A DNA stretch of 64,000 nucleotides, from the NCBI GenBank assembly GCA_965224745.1, contig CBDCZY010000003.1, positions 434,001 to 498,000 of the forward strand. Direction: 5' to 3'. Origin of the DNA: CBDCZY01 sp965224745 (GTDB taxonomy: Bacteria; Pseudomonadota; Gammaproteobacteria; Methylococcales; Methylomonadaceae). The notes under the pieces are model-generated. The model made no database searches and was not told the origin of the DNA. It saw nothing but the letters and a program-made list of their open reading frames with translations. The stretch's first letter is position 1. Every line of letters starts with the position of its first letter. The position numbers were made by a program, and so were the translations under genes. This document shows positions 8,773-17,676 of this stretch, in pieces.

Positions 8773-10071
8773 ATGGGAAGTCGAGGGTTTAATAAACGGA
8801 TTTTATTTGTGGTGATGCCATACGAAGGTGAAGTGATGGATCGGGTTACCGCAAAGTTTTACAAAAACAGCGCTGTTAAATATATGCCTTTAGGTGTTTT
8901 AAGCTTAGCGGCCTGTATTCCAGAACAATACGAAGTGCAAGTATTGGATGCTGCAAGTCTGGGGCTTAATCTAACTGACACAATTGAAGCGATCGAATCG
9001 TATGCGCCAGATATTTTGGGGTTATCAGTCGTTACTTATCGTGCTTGGGCCATGGTTCAAATTCTTCAAGCAACCAGTGCTCCCATTAAAACCGTGGGTG
9101 GACCGCATACCAAACAAAATCATCAACATATTTTAAAACAAGGCGCGCACGCAGTATTTGTCGATGATGCTGAAGTTAGTTTTGTAAAGTGGCTTGAACA
9201 AGGTTGCCCCGCTGGTGTTTTTCATGGAGGGCAAGTCAATCTCAATGAGTTGCCTCTTCCAGCAAGAAAATATGTCAATTTAGAGGACTACCGAATTGAA
9301 CAAAACGATGATTTGTTGTTTAACGTAGGTTCTCTTCGTTTGCCAATGTTTAGTTCTAAGGGATGCCCGTACGCTTGTATTTATTGTGACGTTCAGCAAA
9401 AGACATTTAACTTTAAGTCGCCAGAAAAATGTGTTGAAGAATTTAAAGAACTTATTAATATTGGCGCAACTTCAATTCATGTATTAGATGATGCTTTTAA
9501 TATCAATAAAGGTCGGGTGTCTGCAATCAGCAAAGCGCTAGTTGCTGAAGATATACAAATTGATTGGAGTGCCAGAGGTACCGTGGAAATCAGGGAATCA
9601 GTGATCGCAGATTTAGCGGCTGCGGGATGTAAGCGTTTGCATGTAGGGATAGAAAGTTTGGACGATAAGGTGCTGGCTTATTTTAAAAAATCGAGCAGAG
9701 TGAAGCACATTGAACAGTTCGCTAACCTGTGTGATCAATATGGCATAATGATTTTGGCCTACTTTATTATAGGCGCCCCAGGGGAAACCGATACGTATCG
9801 TAAAAACTTACCGATGATGATCGAAGATCTTGGTATTCGGATGCCTTACTTTAATCTATTGTCGCCGCTAGCTGAGACGCCGTATTATGAAGAATTACTC
9901 AGAACGGGTCAGCTTGAAAGGGATTATTGGGCTGAATTCAGTGCTTGTCCCAGCAAAAACTTTATCATTCCAGAAGTGAGAAGCGAGCAGGAAGAAGATG
10001 AGCTTCGTGCGGTGATTGATGATTATGTAGCTCATTTTAAACGTTTTGATATGCCTGTTTTTGTTTCTTGA
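8773..10071 (+). CDS. B12-binding domain radical SAM protein
   Basis: A two-domain radical enzyme. Residues about 1-150 form a cobalamin-binding-like Rossmann domain (LSLAACIPEQYEVQVLDA, DILGLSVVTYR, VGGPH), and the rest is a radical SAM barrel with the cluster motif CPYACIYC (Cys at about 198, 202 and 205) and later HVGIESLDD and YFIIGAPGET. Such proteins methylate or rearrange unactivated carbons; the substrate cannot be told here. I chose ATG 8773 because AGGAG lies 9 bp upstream and the extra 34 residues from 8671 look non-coding. No pathway partner is adjacent. Confidence 0.85.
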   Translation: MGSRGFNKRILFVVMPYEGEVMDRVTAKFYKNSAVKYMPLGVLSLAACIPEQYEVQVLDAASLGLNLTDTIEAIESYAPDILGLSVVTYRAWAMVQILQATSAPIKTVGGPHTKQNHQHILKQGAHAVFVDDAEVSFVKWLEQGCPAGVFHGGQVNLNELPLPARKYVNLEDYRIEQNDDLLFNVGSLRLPMFSSKGCPYACIYCDVQQKTFNFKSPEKCVEEFKELINIGATSIHVLDDAFNINKGRVSAISKALVAEDIQIDWSARGTVEIRESVIADLAAAGCKRLHVGIESLDDKVLAYFKKSSRVKHIEQFANLCDQYGIMILAYFIIGAPGETDTYRKNLPMMIEDLGIRMPYFNLLSPLAETPYYEELLRTGQLERDYWAEFSACPSKNFIIPEVRSEQEEDELRAVIDDYVAHFKRFDMPVFVS

Positions 10072-10932
10072 TTAATTTCTAGTTTACTTTTCGTTCCTTT
10101 TTACCATCTGAAAAATCAAGTCGTGTCTATGACAAATTGAATGGTCATTCTAGGACTGAAAAGGAATTAAGCTGAACAGAACTTTTCAAGAATTTATGAA
10201 GAATATAGAGATATTTATCCTTACCTTAGAGATAAAAGAACCTTGGGAAACCACTAATATCGAATTATCCATAGGAAAGGATTCGGCTAAAGAGTTGCCC
10301 CTTTACTAAAATAGTTCACCTATCAATAATCTATGGAAGGTTAGCATATGAATTTAGCATAAAGCTAACATAATAAATAATTATCTTTTCCTTCTTCCAT
10401 ATTTAACTGCGAAACAACTCGCTGAGTTCAACATTGGTTAACAACCATGTCCTGGATATATTCCGGTAATATTACCAATGTCATTGACAATATTGGGGTC
10501 AAATCGCTACTATCAAACCATCTAACAGTCACTCTCATCTAGAACTTATCATCAGTGAGAATCGAACTGAGTGAGAAGAATGTTATTTTCAAATGTGGGA
10601 GGAATCCTAGATCCCAAACCTAGTGCAAAACGTTTACAGTAATTACGCGCTGAACTTCGATACAGGATTTCTCTTGAAAAACACAATTACGCATAGATAT
10701 GGGCGACTTGGGATACTCTAGAATTAGATTCACTAGTCTAAATTTAACGTCCATTAGATGGGAACTACTACATTGCAGAAATTTGCTCACACTTAGATTT
10801 GATCACCATTTATTAAGTGAGAAACTAAAAATTGAAACATTTAAATCGAATTCTATGGAGCTTATGGGTTTATTTGCTGATTGATTCTACAAACTTGTAA
10901 ATACTACAAGCTATTGAGAAAGGAGGCTGATT
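10072..10932. other. AT-rich intergenic region upstream of the sigma-54 activator
   Basis: About 860 bp without a supportable gene. One 61-codon frame (10699-10884) lacks a ribosome site and similarity. No tRNA or IS end was found. The region ends with the strong ribosome site AAAGGAGG (10918-10925) of the activator gene, whose promoter must lie here. Confidence 0.5.
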
Positions 10933-12315
10933 TTGCATAGTTTAAGTATCGAGGTAAAGCTTATCTCATTCGCATCCGAGCAAGTAACAAATACAGTGCA
11001 TAGCTCATTGATGGAGATTGGAACCGCGGTAAAGCTAATACACTGGCAACAATGGTGTAATAGCAGTTCTTCTAATCCTGCAATTTTAGTATTGGGGAAT
11101 GACGATTCAAATCAACAGGAAATTTTTCAAACTAGTTCTTCATCTTCCTTATTGGCAGTTTATTCCTACCCTGTTACAGAGCCTGTCATAACATTTTTAT
11201 CGTCGTGTAAAGAATGTTGTTGCTGGCCTTGTGATACAGAAGAGCTTGGGTTTCGATTAGAAAGATTATTGTTAGGAATGGATGACGTAAATGATTCGAC
11301 CTTAACGAAATTATCACCCGAATGGGTAAAGTTAAATCTGGTTGGTTCGTCTTCTATATTCCAAATGATTCTCACCATGATTAGAAAATCTGCCGGTTGT
11401 GAGGCACCTGTTTTAATTGAAGGTGAAACTGGAACGGGTAAAGAAATGGCAGCAAGGGCAATCCACTATCTTAGCGCTCGTCGTGATTATCCCTTTATCC
11501 CGGTGAATTGCGGTGCTATTCCGGATAATCTAGTCGAAAATGAATTATTTGGACATGAAAAAGGTGCTTATACTGACGCTAAAAAAAGCCAATCTGGACT
11601 GATTTCTCAAGCTGATGGAGGGACTTTGTTTCTGGATGAGATCGAAGTCTTGTCAGCAAAAGGGCAAGTGGCATTATTGCGCTTTATTGAAGACAAAAAC
11701 ATCAAACCACTAGGCGCGAAACAATGTAAAAAAGTCAATGTTAGGATAGTCGCTGCAAGTAATTCGCCATTATCTGAACTTGTCACCGAACATCGATTTA
11801 GACAAGATTTATTATTTCGACTAAACCTGCTTTCAATACGACTACCCCCTCTTCGTGAACGCATTGCTGACATAGAATCCCTGGCTGATTTTTTTATGGA
11901 AAAATATAGAAAACAATATCAACAGTTTGATAAAAAGCTCAGTCCGGAATTCATCGCCTGGATGAATCATTATGATTGGCCTGGAAACGTTCGAGAATTA
12001 GAGAATCATATTCATCGACATTTTTTGTTATCGGATGAAACTTGTATCATACCGGCTTATCTTGAAGTGAGTGATAATCCTTTAAATTCAAGAAGAAAAG
12101 TTTTTGATCGTAGGCAAAATTTTGAGTTTGACTCACCTTTTCAGGACGCCAAGTTGGATATCATTAATCAATTTGAAAAACGTTATCTCAATTGGCTAAT
12201 TAACAGAACGCAGGGTAATGTATCTCAGGCAGCTGGGGTTTCCGGAAAGGAACGTAGGGCGTTGGGTAAGCTATTAAAGAAACATGATATCGACCCTAAC
12301 CAATATCGTCATTGA
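10933..12315 (+). CDS. Sigma-54-dependent transcriptional activator (enhancer-binding protein)
   Basis: This AAA+ activator would remodel sigma-54 RNA polymerase to open promoters. The start is TTG 10933, fixed by AGGAGG seven bases upstream. The N-terminal ~130 residues are a degenerate receiver-like or unknown sensory domain without an obvious phospho-Asp pattern. The central domain has Walker A GETGTGKE (164-171), a sigma-54 contact loop GAYTDA (211-216; the consensus is GAFTGA) and Walker B GGTLFLDEI (from about 229). A Fis-type helix-turn-helix ends the protein (QGNVSQAAGVS). It is the gene immediately upstream of the eCIS operon, whose promoter region has a sigma-54 site, so it is probably the cognate regulator (inference). 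Confidence 0.92.
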   Translation: MHSLSIEVKLISFASEQVTNTVHSSLMEIGTAVKLIHWQQWCNSSSSNPAILVLGNDDSNQQEIFQTSSSSSLLAVYSYPVTEPVITFLSSCKECCCWPCDTEELGFRLERLLLGMDDVNDSTLTKLSPEWVKLNLVGSSSIFQMILTMIRKSAGCEAPVLIEGETGTGKEMAARAIHYLSARRDYPFIPVNCGAIPDNLVENELFGHEKGAYTDAKKSQSGLISQADGGTLFLDEIEVLSAKGQVALLRFIEDKNIKPLGAKQCKKVNVRIVAASNSPLSELVTEHRFRQDLLFRLNLLSIRLPPLRERIADIESLADFFMEKYRKQYQQFDKKLSPEFIAWMNHYDWPGNVRELENHIHRHFLLSDETCIIPAYLEVSDNPLNSRRKVFDRRQNFEFDSPFQDAKLDIINQFEKRYLNWLINRTQGNVSQAAGVSGKERRALGKLLKKHDIDPNQYRH

Positions 12316-12592
12316 GCTTTGCTTTCGAACGAAGAATAAGATCATTAAGTACCTATACATCCTTAATGAGTTTCCAAATCCAATACAACGTCCATATTTC
12401 ACGACAAGACCATTCCTAGCGGTTTTCAAATTCAAACGCGAGCCATCATCGCAAACCATCTATCTAGTTTTCCAGCTTTCCCTTTTCCCCTAAAAAGAGC
12501 TCAACATTTTACATTCATCCTACAAATTTCACTACGTTGTATAGTGGGTAATAAATGACCCAGAGGGTGAATTTTTTCGCATACATAATAAA

Positions 12593-12606
12593 TTGATTTA
12601 AATCAA
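12593..12606. promoter_or_regulatory. Perfect FNR/Anr box
   Basis: TTGATTTAAATCAA matches the FNR/Anr consensus TTGAT-N4-ATCAA at every fixed base and is the core of an 18-bp perfect palindrome (12591-12608). It lies about 155 bp upstream of the first eCIS ORF. It suggests oxygen-responsive control; the site is seen, the regulation is inferred. Confidence 0.55.
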
Positions 12607-12630
12607 TTAGTTAATTACTAGGCTGGCGAA

Positions 12631-12656
12631 ATAGCGGGGTAAAAATGTCCCGCTAT
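12631..12656. promoter_or_regulatory. Inverted repeat, candidate activator-binding site (UAS)
   Basis: ATAGCGGG, a 10-bp spacer and CCCGCTAT form a perfect 8+8 inverted repeat. Its centre is about 89 bp upstream of the predicted sigma-54 transcription start, a usual distance for an enhancer-binding protein site. No T-run follows, so a terminator is less likely. Confidence 0.45.
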
Positions 12657-12706
12657 GTTTACAATCAATATGAAAACACTTATTTAATAACAATGACTTA
12701 AATAGT

Positions 12707-12722
12707 TGGCATGTCTTTTGTT
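12707..12722 (+). promoter_or_regulatory. Sigma-54 (-24/-12) promoter of the eCIS operon
   Basis: TGGCATG-TCTT-TTGTT matches the sigma-54 consensus TGGCACG-N4-TTGCA with the invariant GG and the correct spacing to the -12 element, which reads TG-T instead of TGC. The predicted start near 12733 leaves a 15-nt leader containing CTGAGG and then ATG 12748. The adjacent enhancer-binding protein gene supports the call. Confidence 0.65.
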
Positions 12723-12747
12723 TTGTAATTTTCTGAGGCCAAACACA

Positions 12748-13014
12748 ATGTCGGACGAATCAGACGAAAATAATGTTCTGCAAGTAGCACATGAAATCCA
12801 AAACTATCTTCAAGATCACCCTAATGCCGCGGATACGTTGGAGGGAATCAATAAATGGTGGATATCTCGAATTCGCGTTGAAGAAGCAGCTGTAGTTATT
12901 ATTAAGGCTCTAGAGATTTTAGAGCGACAGGGTATGGTGGAGAAAACTGTCTCTGTAGATGGTAAAGAAATTTATAGTCGTTCAACACTAAAGACGATCA
13001 AGCAAAAACGATGA
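12748..13014 (+). CDS. Small winged-helix-like protein, first gene of the eCIS operon
   Basis: An 88-aa protein with an acidic N-terminus, then a compact helical region (QVAHEIQNYLQDHP, EGINKWWISR) and a beta-hairpin-like end (GMVEKTVSVDGKEIYSRS). The pattern of helices plus wing resembles a winged-helix fold, and proteins of this kind occur in eCIS loci; no exact function is known to me. I chose ATG 12748 (GAGG 9 bp upstream) because a longer frame would begin inside the sigma-54 promoter. It is 69 bp from the sheath gene and probably in the same transcript. Confidence 0.65.
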   Translation: MSDESDENNVLQVAHEIQNYLQDHPNAADTLEGINKWWISRIRVEEAAVVIIKALEILERQGMVEKTVSVDGKEIYSRSTLKTIKQKR

Positions 13015-13083
13015 TAAGGAGTTAACGCTACAAAAGTTTCACATTAGTATTTTTTTACCCCGCAAAAGAGAGGAAGTTTAATC

Positions 13084-15192
13084 ATGCCAGCATTAAAGAC
13101 TTATCCAGGTGTTTATATAGAGGAAGTTCCAAGTGGTGTTCGTACCATAGCAGGTGTTTCGACTTCTATTGCAGCGTTTATTGGGACTTTTTCTAAAGGA
13201 CCAATTAATCATGGTGATCCTTCAAGCCCAAATAATTCAAACTATGCGCTGCAAATCTTTAACCCAGGCGATTTTGAACGGGAATTTGGAGGCTTGCGCG
13301 CGGATAGTGAAGCGACGTATGCAGTTACCCAATTTTTCTTAAACGGTGGTACAGAAGCTTGGGTAGTGAGGGTCGCATCGGCTGATGATACGACTCCTTC
13401 TGAAGTTATTGGCCCTCCTGAAGAGGGTGCGCCTCCAACTCCTCCACCCGCTCTATTTGCTCCTGCTTCAGTCATTATGCATGACTCGGACAATAGCGAA
13501 GCCTTACAAGCATTTGCTGGTCGTCGAATTAGAGATTTATCAGTTCATGACGCAGGTGAATGGGGAAATAGACTCAGAATAGAGATTGACTATAACACGC
13601 CTAATCCTGACACAGAGTTTAACCTGATCGTTTCGGAATATAAGGACGAAATCGGTGGAGATGTCTTACAACAAGAAGTCTACCGAAATGTGACGATGGT
13701 GGACACGGATAGAAATTACGTGGTTGAAGTTGTTAATGAAGCCTCCAAACTTATTCAACTTATTCAACTTATTCAACTTATTCAACTTATTCAACTTGTT
13801 CATATTGATGAGAATATTAATCCACCCGCTGCCACGGGTTCTTTAGGGGGAGATGCAAGCGCTGCACTGGTGGCTGGAGCAATTAGTGACGGCGATACCT
13901 TTACAATACAAATAGATGGAGCTACCGCGACGGCCACATTAAGCATTGAATCACCTCCTGAAACTTTGTCTGCATTGCGAAGAATAGTTCAATCTGCGAT
14001 TCGCACAGCAGTAAGCAATGATGAAACATTACCCCTGTTATCGGGTGCCAGTGTTCAATTGAATGGCAATGGGCTACGTATATTAGCAAATTCTAAAGTA
14101 CCTGGCTTTAGTGAACTTTCTTTTACCTTTAGCGGTGTAGCTGCAACTTCGATGGGACTCAATGATGCGAATTCTGATAACAACGTTCAACAGTATGTGT
14201 TAGGAAGCGAAGACGGAAATATTGAATTTAGAGGAGCAACAACCCGGGGATCAGATGGTCAAGACCCAACAATCATAGATAATAGTTCTAACATTGCGGC
14301 TGCATTAATTGGTGAACAAGATGATAAAACAGGCCTATTTGCTCTCGAAGATGTAGATATTTTTAATATTCTATCGATTCCACAAGCTGCTGAGTTAGAA
14401 CAAAATGACATGTCAAGCATTTATACACAGGCTGAGATTTATTGTGAGCAGCGAAGAGCTTTTCTAATCGTTGATATTCCCCCTAGTGAAGACACGCTTC
14501 AAGAAGCTATGGATTGGCTGGATGACAATGCCGGATTACGTCATAAAAATGCAGCAGTTTATTTCCCACGACCAAGAATCCCAGACCCTCTAAACGACAA
14601 TCGATTACGAAGTGTCGGTGCAAGTGGAACCATGGCGGGCTTATATGCCCGAACTGATAGCACCCGAGGGGTATGGAAGGCACCAGCGGGTATTGAAGGG
14701 CAACTTCGAAATGTACCGCAGCTCAGCTATAAACTAACAGACCCAGAGAATGGTCAACTAAATCCTTTGGGGATGAATGCTTTGCGTAATTTTGATGTTT
14801 TCGGAAATATATCATGGGGAGCACGGACTCTTATGGGGGCAAACCAACTGGTTTCAGACTGGAAATATATCCCCGTTCGACGTCTTGCATTATTTTTAGA
14901 AGAAAGTTTATTCCGTGGCACCCAATGGGTTGTCTTTGAACCCAATGATGAGCCTTTATGGGCACAAATACGATTAAACATTGGTGCTTTCATGCAAGAT
15001 TTATTTAGACAAGGTGCTTTTCAAGGTACAACTCCTCGCGATGCCTATCTCGTCAAGTGTGATGCAGAGACAACGACTCAAAATGATATTAACAATGGCA
15101 TAGTCAATATCGTGGTTGGCTTTGTCCCATTAAAACCCGCCGAATTTGTGGTCATTAAAATCCAACAGTTGGCTGGACAAATACAGACTTAA
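13084..15192 (+). CDS. eCIS contractile tail sheath protein
   Basis: The sheath polymer that contracts to drive the inner tube into a target cell. The 702-aa protein begins with the classic sheath N-terminus (TYPGVYIEEVPSG, TSIAAFIGT) and ends with the conserved sheath C-domain (PVRRLALFLEESLFRGTQW, VKCDAETTTQNDINNG, VVGFVPLKPAEFVVI). The middle (about residues 130-430) is a variable surface domain that contains five perfect LIQ-type repeats. AGAGGAAG precedes the ATG. Only one sheath gene is present here, whereas Photorhabdus PVC and Serratia Afp have three. Confidence 0.95.
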   Translation: MPALKTYPGVYIEEVPSGVRTIAGVSTSIAAFIGTFSKGPINHGDPSSPNNSNYALQIFNPGDFEREFGGLRADSEATYAVTQFFLNGGTEAWVVRVASADDTTPSEVIGPPEEGAPPTPPPALFAPASVIMHDSDNSEALQAFAGRRIRDLSVHDAGEWGNRLRIEIDYNTPNPDTEFNLIVSEYKDEIGGDVLQQEVYRNVTMVDTDRNYVVEVVNEASKLIQLIQLIQLIQLIQLVHIDENINPPAATGSLGGDASAALVAGAISDGDTFTIQIDGATATATLSIESPPETLSALRRIVQSAIRTAVSNDETLPLLSGASVQLNGNGLRILANSKVPGFSELSFTFSGVAATSMGLNDANSDNNVQQYVLGSEDGNIEFRGATTRGSDGQDPTIIDNSSNIAAALIGEQDDKTGLFALEDVDIFNILSIPQAAELEQNDMSSIYTQAEIYCEQRRAFLIVDIPPSEDTLQEAMDWLDDNAGLRHKNAAVYFPRPRIPDPLNDNRLRSVGASGTMAGLYARTDSTRGVWKAPAGIEGQLRNVPQLSYKLTDPENGQLNPLGMNALRNFDVFGNISWGARTLMGANQLVSDWKYIPVRRLALFLEESLFRGTQWVVFEPNDEPLWAQIRLNIGAFMQDLFRQGAFQGTTPRDAYLVKCDAETTTQNDINNGIVNIVVGFVPLKPAEFVVIKIQQLAGQIQT
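13750..13794 (+). repeat. Five perfect 9-bp repeats inside the sheath gene
   Basis: CTTATTCAA is repeated five times without mismatch, followed by a diverged sixth unit. It encodes LIQ-LIQ-type repeats in the variable domain. Because the unit is 9 bp, slippage changes length by three residues without breaking the frame. Confidence 0.95.
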
Positions 15193-15202
15193 GGAGAACA
15201 AC

Positions 15203-15730
15203 ATGGCTCAATTCAGTGTTAATGCGCAACGTTTCGATCCTTACAAGAACTTTAAATTCAGGGTGAAATGGGATGGCAAGTTTGTGGCGGGATGCAGTAA
15301 ATGCGGAGCACTTAAACGTACCACAGAAATGGTGGAACATCGGGAAGGCGGTGATCCAAGTACCACTCGCAAATCTCCAGGTCAGACAAAATATGAAGCG
15401 GTAACGCTTGAACGTGGAGTGACCCATGATCCTGAGTTTGAGATATGGGCGAACAAAGTGTGGAACTTTGGCTCAGGGCTGGGTGCGGAAGTTTCACTTA
15501 AAGATTTTCGTAAAGACATCATTATCGAGATGTATAACGAAGCAGGACAATTGGTAATCGCCTACAAAGTCTATCGATGTTGGGCATCTGAATACCAGGC
15601 TTTGCCAGAATTAGATGCCAGTGCAAATGCGGTCGCTATCCAAACGCTAAAACTCGAAAACGAAGGCTGGGAACGTGACTATGAGGTCACCGAACCGACC
15701 GAACCTAGCTTTGTTGAGCCACCACAATAG
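15203..15730 (+). CDS. eCIS inner tube protein (T4 gp19-like)
   Basis: The tube protein forms the hollow spike-tipped needle inside the sheath. The 175-aa protein shows the phage tail tube fold signature: FDPYKNFKFRVKWDG at the N-terminus, EHREGGDPSTTRKSPG, YEAVTLERGVTHDPEFE, and a C-terminal KLENEGWERD. ATG 15203 has AAGGAGA upstream and begins ten bases after the sheath stop, so the pair is transcribed together. The 19 extra codons from 15146 overlap the sheath gene and are not supported. Confidence 0.94.
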   Translation: MAQFSVNAQRFDPYKNFKFRVKWDGKFVAGCSKCGALKRTTEMVEHREGGDPSTTRKSPGQTKYEAVTLERGVTHDPEFEIWANKVWNFGSGLGAEVSLKDFRKDIIIEMYNEAGQLVIAYKVYRCWASEYQALPELDASANAVAIQTLKLENEGWERDYEVTEPTEPSFVEPPQ

Positions 15731-16465
15731 ATGATGTCGTTATCTAAACAACAGCTAATAGAGGTTTGGGAATACGGGCGCAATCAGCATCCAGTTGATC
15801 AAGCGCTTACCCTCTTGAGTTTTACATCTCCGAATCAGACGAGAAATGAATTAGCTGAGCTAAGTATTGGGCAACGTGATATACGACTCTTGGCGTTACG
15901 CGAAATAATGTTTGGAGAAACACTCTATTGCGATGGAGCCTGTCCGGACTGTAAACAAGCAGTAGATATTTCTTTTACCACAAAAGAAATACAAGCGCCT
16001 TCAACAGTACAGGCGCAACAGGAAACAGAGTTAACGTGGGATGATTTTAAAATTACCTATCGCTTGCCTAATAGCTGGGATTTAGCAGTCATAGCAAATA
16101 ACACTAATGAAGAGAGTGCCAGACAGCTTTTAATAGAAAGATGTTTGGTCAAAATTAGCCGAAAAGGAGTTCCATTAGCAGCAAACGAACTTTCCGAACA
16201 AGCTATTTTAAAAACGGAACAAGCTATCGCCAAAAGTGATCCACAGGCGGAAATTTTACTAGATATGAACTGTCCTGAGTGTGATACACAATGGCAACTC
16301 TTGTTTGATATCGTCACTTATCTTTGGACAGAAATAACAGTTAAGGCTAAGCGATTGCTAGAGGAAGTTCATATCCTTGCAAAAACGTACGGGTGGACTG
16401 AAACAAACATACTGGAACTTAGCGATGTCCGACACCAAATTTATCTGGAGATGGCAAGCTCATGA
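15731..16465 (+). CDS. eCIS baseplate/chaperone-type protein (T4 baseplate family)
   Basis: A 244-aa protein resembling the T4-type baseplate or baseplate-hub assembly chaperone family found after the tube gene in many eCIS loci. The N-terminal helical part contains QALTLLSF and LREIMFGETLYCDGACPDC; a second CPEC pair at about residue 180 gives a likely four-Cys zinc knuckle. It starts directly after the tube stop and its own stop overlaps the next gene (ATGA), so translation is coupled. The family assignment is good; the exact role is inferred. Confidence 0.7.
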   Translation: MMSLSKQQLIEVWEYGRNQHPVDQALTLLSFTSPNQTRNELAELSIGQRDIRLLALREIMFGETLYCDGACPDCKQAVDISFTTKEIQAPSTVQAQQETELTWDDFKITYRLPNSWDLAVIANNTNEESARQLLIERCLVKISRKGVPLAANELSEQAILKTEQAIAKSDPQAEILLDMNCPECDTQWQLLFDIVTYLWTEITVKAKRLLEEVHILAKTYGWTETNILELSDVRHQIYLEMASS

Positions 16466-17346
16466 GCGGATTCTTCAACCGATTGGCACAACGTACTTTA
16501 GGAACAGCTCCGACCGTGCGACCCGCTATTGCACCAAGATTTGCGCAACCTTCAATGGTTAATAATGAACTTCCATTAGCTGATACAACAGAGGAGATTA
16601 ACCAGCAAACCAGAGAAAAAGTAAACAGAAACGATAATCAGAAATTGAACGAGCCTGTCATTAATCACGAGCCTGTTTCTAACCAGATCCAGGAAAAACC
16701 CATGGATAGCCCAACTCTACATGAGCAATCAAGACAAGCTGAGGTACAACAGCCGGAACACTTGGTTGATATACAGCCTGAGGGCAAATCAAAGCAAACT
16801 CAAAAAAGGGTACAGGCTGAAAATATCGATAAAACAAAAAAGATAATTGAAAATAGAAATGTTGCTCGAATCAATCCGGTCGAAGTAACAAGCAAAAAAA
16901 ATAAAATACAAACTATCCTAGCAGAGACAAAAACAGAAACAATTGTTGATGAAGCTCTGGTAACGATGCCACATGAACACAATCAAAAAGTCGAGAAACC
17001 CAATGCCCATTTCGAAGACTCAGATTATTATTTAGATGTTGATGAAGCTCTGGTACCAATGCCACATGAATACAATCAAAAAGTTGAGAATTCCAATGCC
17101 CATTTCGGAGACTCAGATTATCATTTAGATTTTCATCAAACGTCAGGTAATGACAGGTCTAATAGAGACAATACGTCAAAACAACAAAGTCTGGAAGATA
17201 ATCAAACCATCAATGTCACTATAGGTCGGGTTGAAGTTCGTGCGATACACCCGTCACCGGCACCCATTAAACAGAGCAAAGCGAAAAATAAATCAACACT
17301 TTCCCTGGACGATTATTTACAACAGCGGCAAAGGGGTGAAAGATGA
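16462..17346 (+). CDS. eCIS-associated low-complexity protein
   Basis: A 294-aa protein of the type found between the tube and cap genes of eCIS loci. A short conserved N-terminus (FFNRLAQRTLG) and conserved C-terminus (TIGRVEVRAIHP, LSLDDYLQQRQRG) flank a long hydrophilic, Gln/Lys/Glu-rich linker that is probably disordered. The linker has a 31-residue tandem duplication (16945-17130). It overlaps its neighbours on both sides by four bases. Function is unknown to me. Confidence 0.7.
   Translation: MSGFFNRLAQRTLGTAPTVRPAIAPRFAQPSMVNNELPLADTTEEINQQTREKVNRNDNQKLNEPVINHEPVSNQIQEKPMDSPTLHEQSRQAEVQQPEHLVDIQPEGKSKQTQKRVQAENIDKTKKIIENRNVARINPVEVTSKKNKIQTILAETKTETIVDEALVTMPHEHNQKVEKPNAHFEDSDYYLDVDEALVPMPHEYNQKVENSNAHFGDSDYHLDFHQTSGNDRSNRDNTSKQQSLEDNQTINVTIGRVEVRAIHPSPAPIKQSKAKNKSTLSLDDYLQQRQRGER
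16945..17130 (+). repeat. 93-bp tandem duplication in the linker
   Basis: Two copies (16945-17037 and 17038-17130) both read VDEALV-MPHE-NQKVE and NAHF-DSDY at the protein level with a few substitutions. The duplication is in frame and lies inside the predicted disordered linker. Confidence 0.9.
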
Positions 17347-17676
17347 GTTCGGCTTTAGCGATTGCAGGGGTGACCGCAGTATTAAGAGATTTAATCAACG
17401 ATGCGTTTGTTGAAAATGACGTTAGTGGCATTGTGGGCGGAAATGTCGTGGTTAGCGCATTAGCCCCGGATCGAGTATTAGTCAATGGTAGTCTGGATCA
17501 ACCTCAACTCAATATCTATATGTACCTGGTAACACCTAATACGGGTTGGCGAAATGAATGCCTGCCTTCTAGAAACAGTAACGGCCAACGCACAAATAAT
17601 CCATTTTTAGCCTTGAATCTACATTATTTATTGACAGCGTATGGTGATGAGGATCTGCACGCCGAGATTCTCTTAG

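Noticed and set aside
10699..10884. 61-codon frame before the sigma-54 activator
   Set aside because: No ribosome site and no recognisable family; base composition is like the surrounding non-coding DNA.
12631..12656. Inverted repeat as a terminator of the activator gene
   Set aside because: The stem is over 300 bp from the stop codon and no T-run follows. An activator site fits better.
13750..13803. Tandem repeats considered as a CRISPR array
   Set aside because: The 9-bp units have no spacers and lie in frame inside the sheath gene. No CRISPR array or cas gene was seen in the window.
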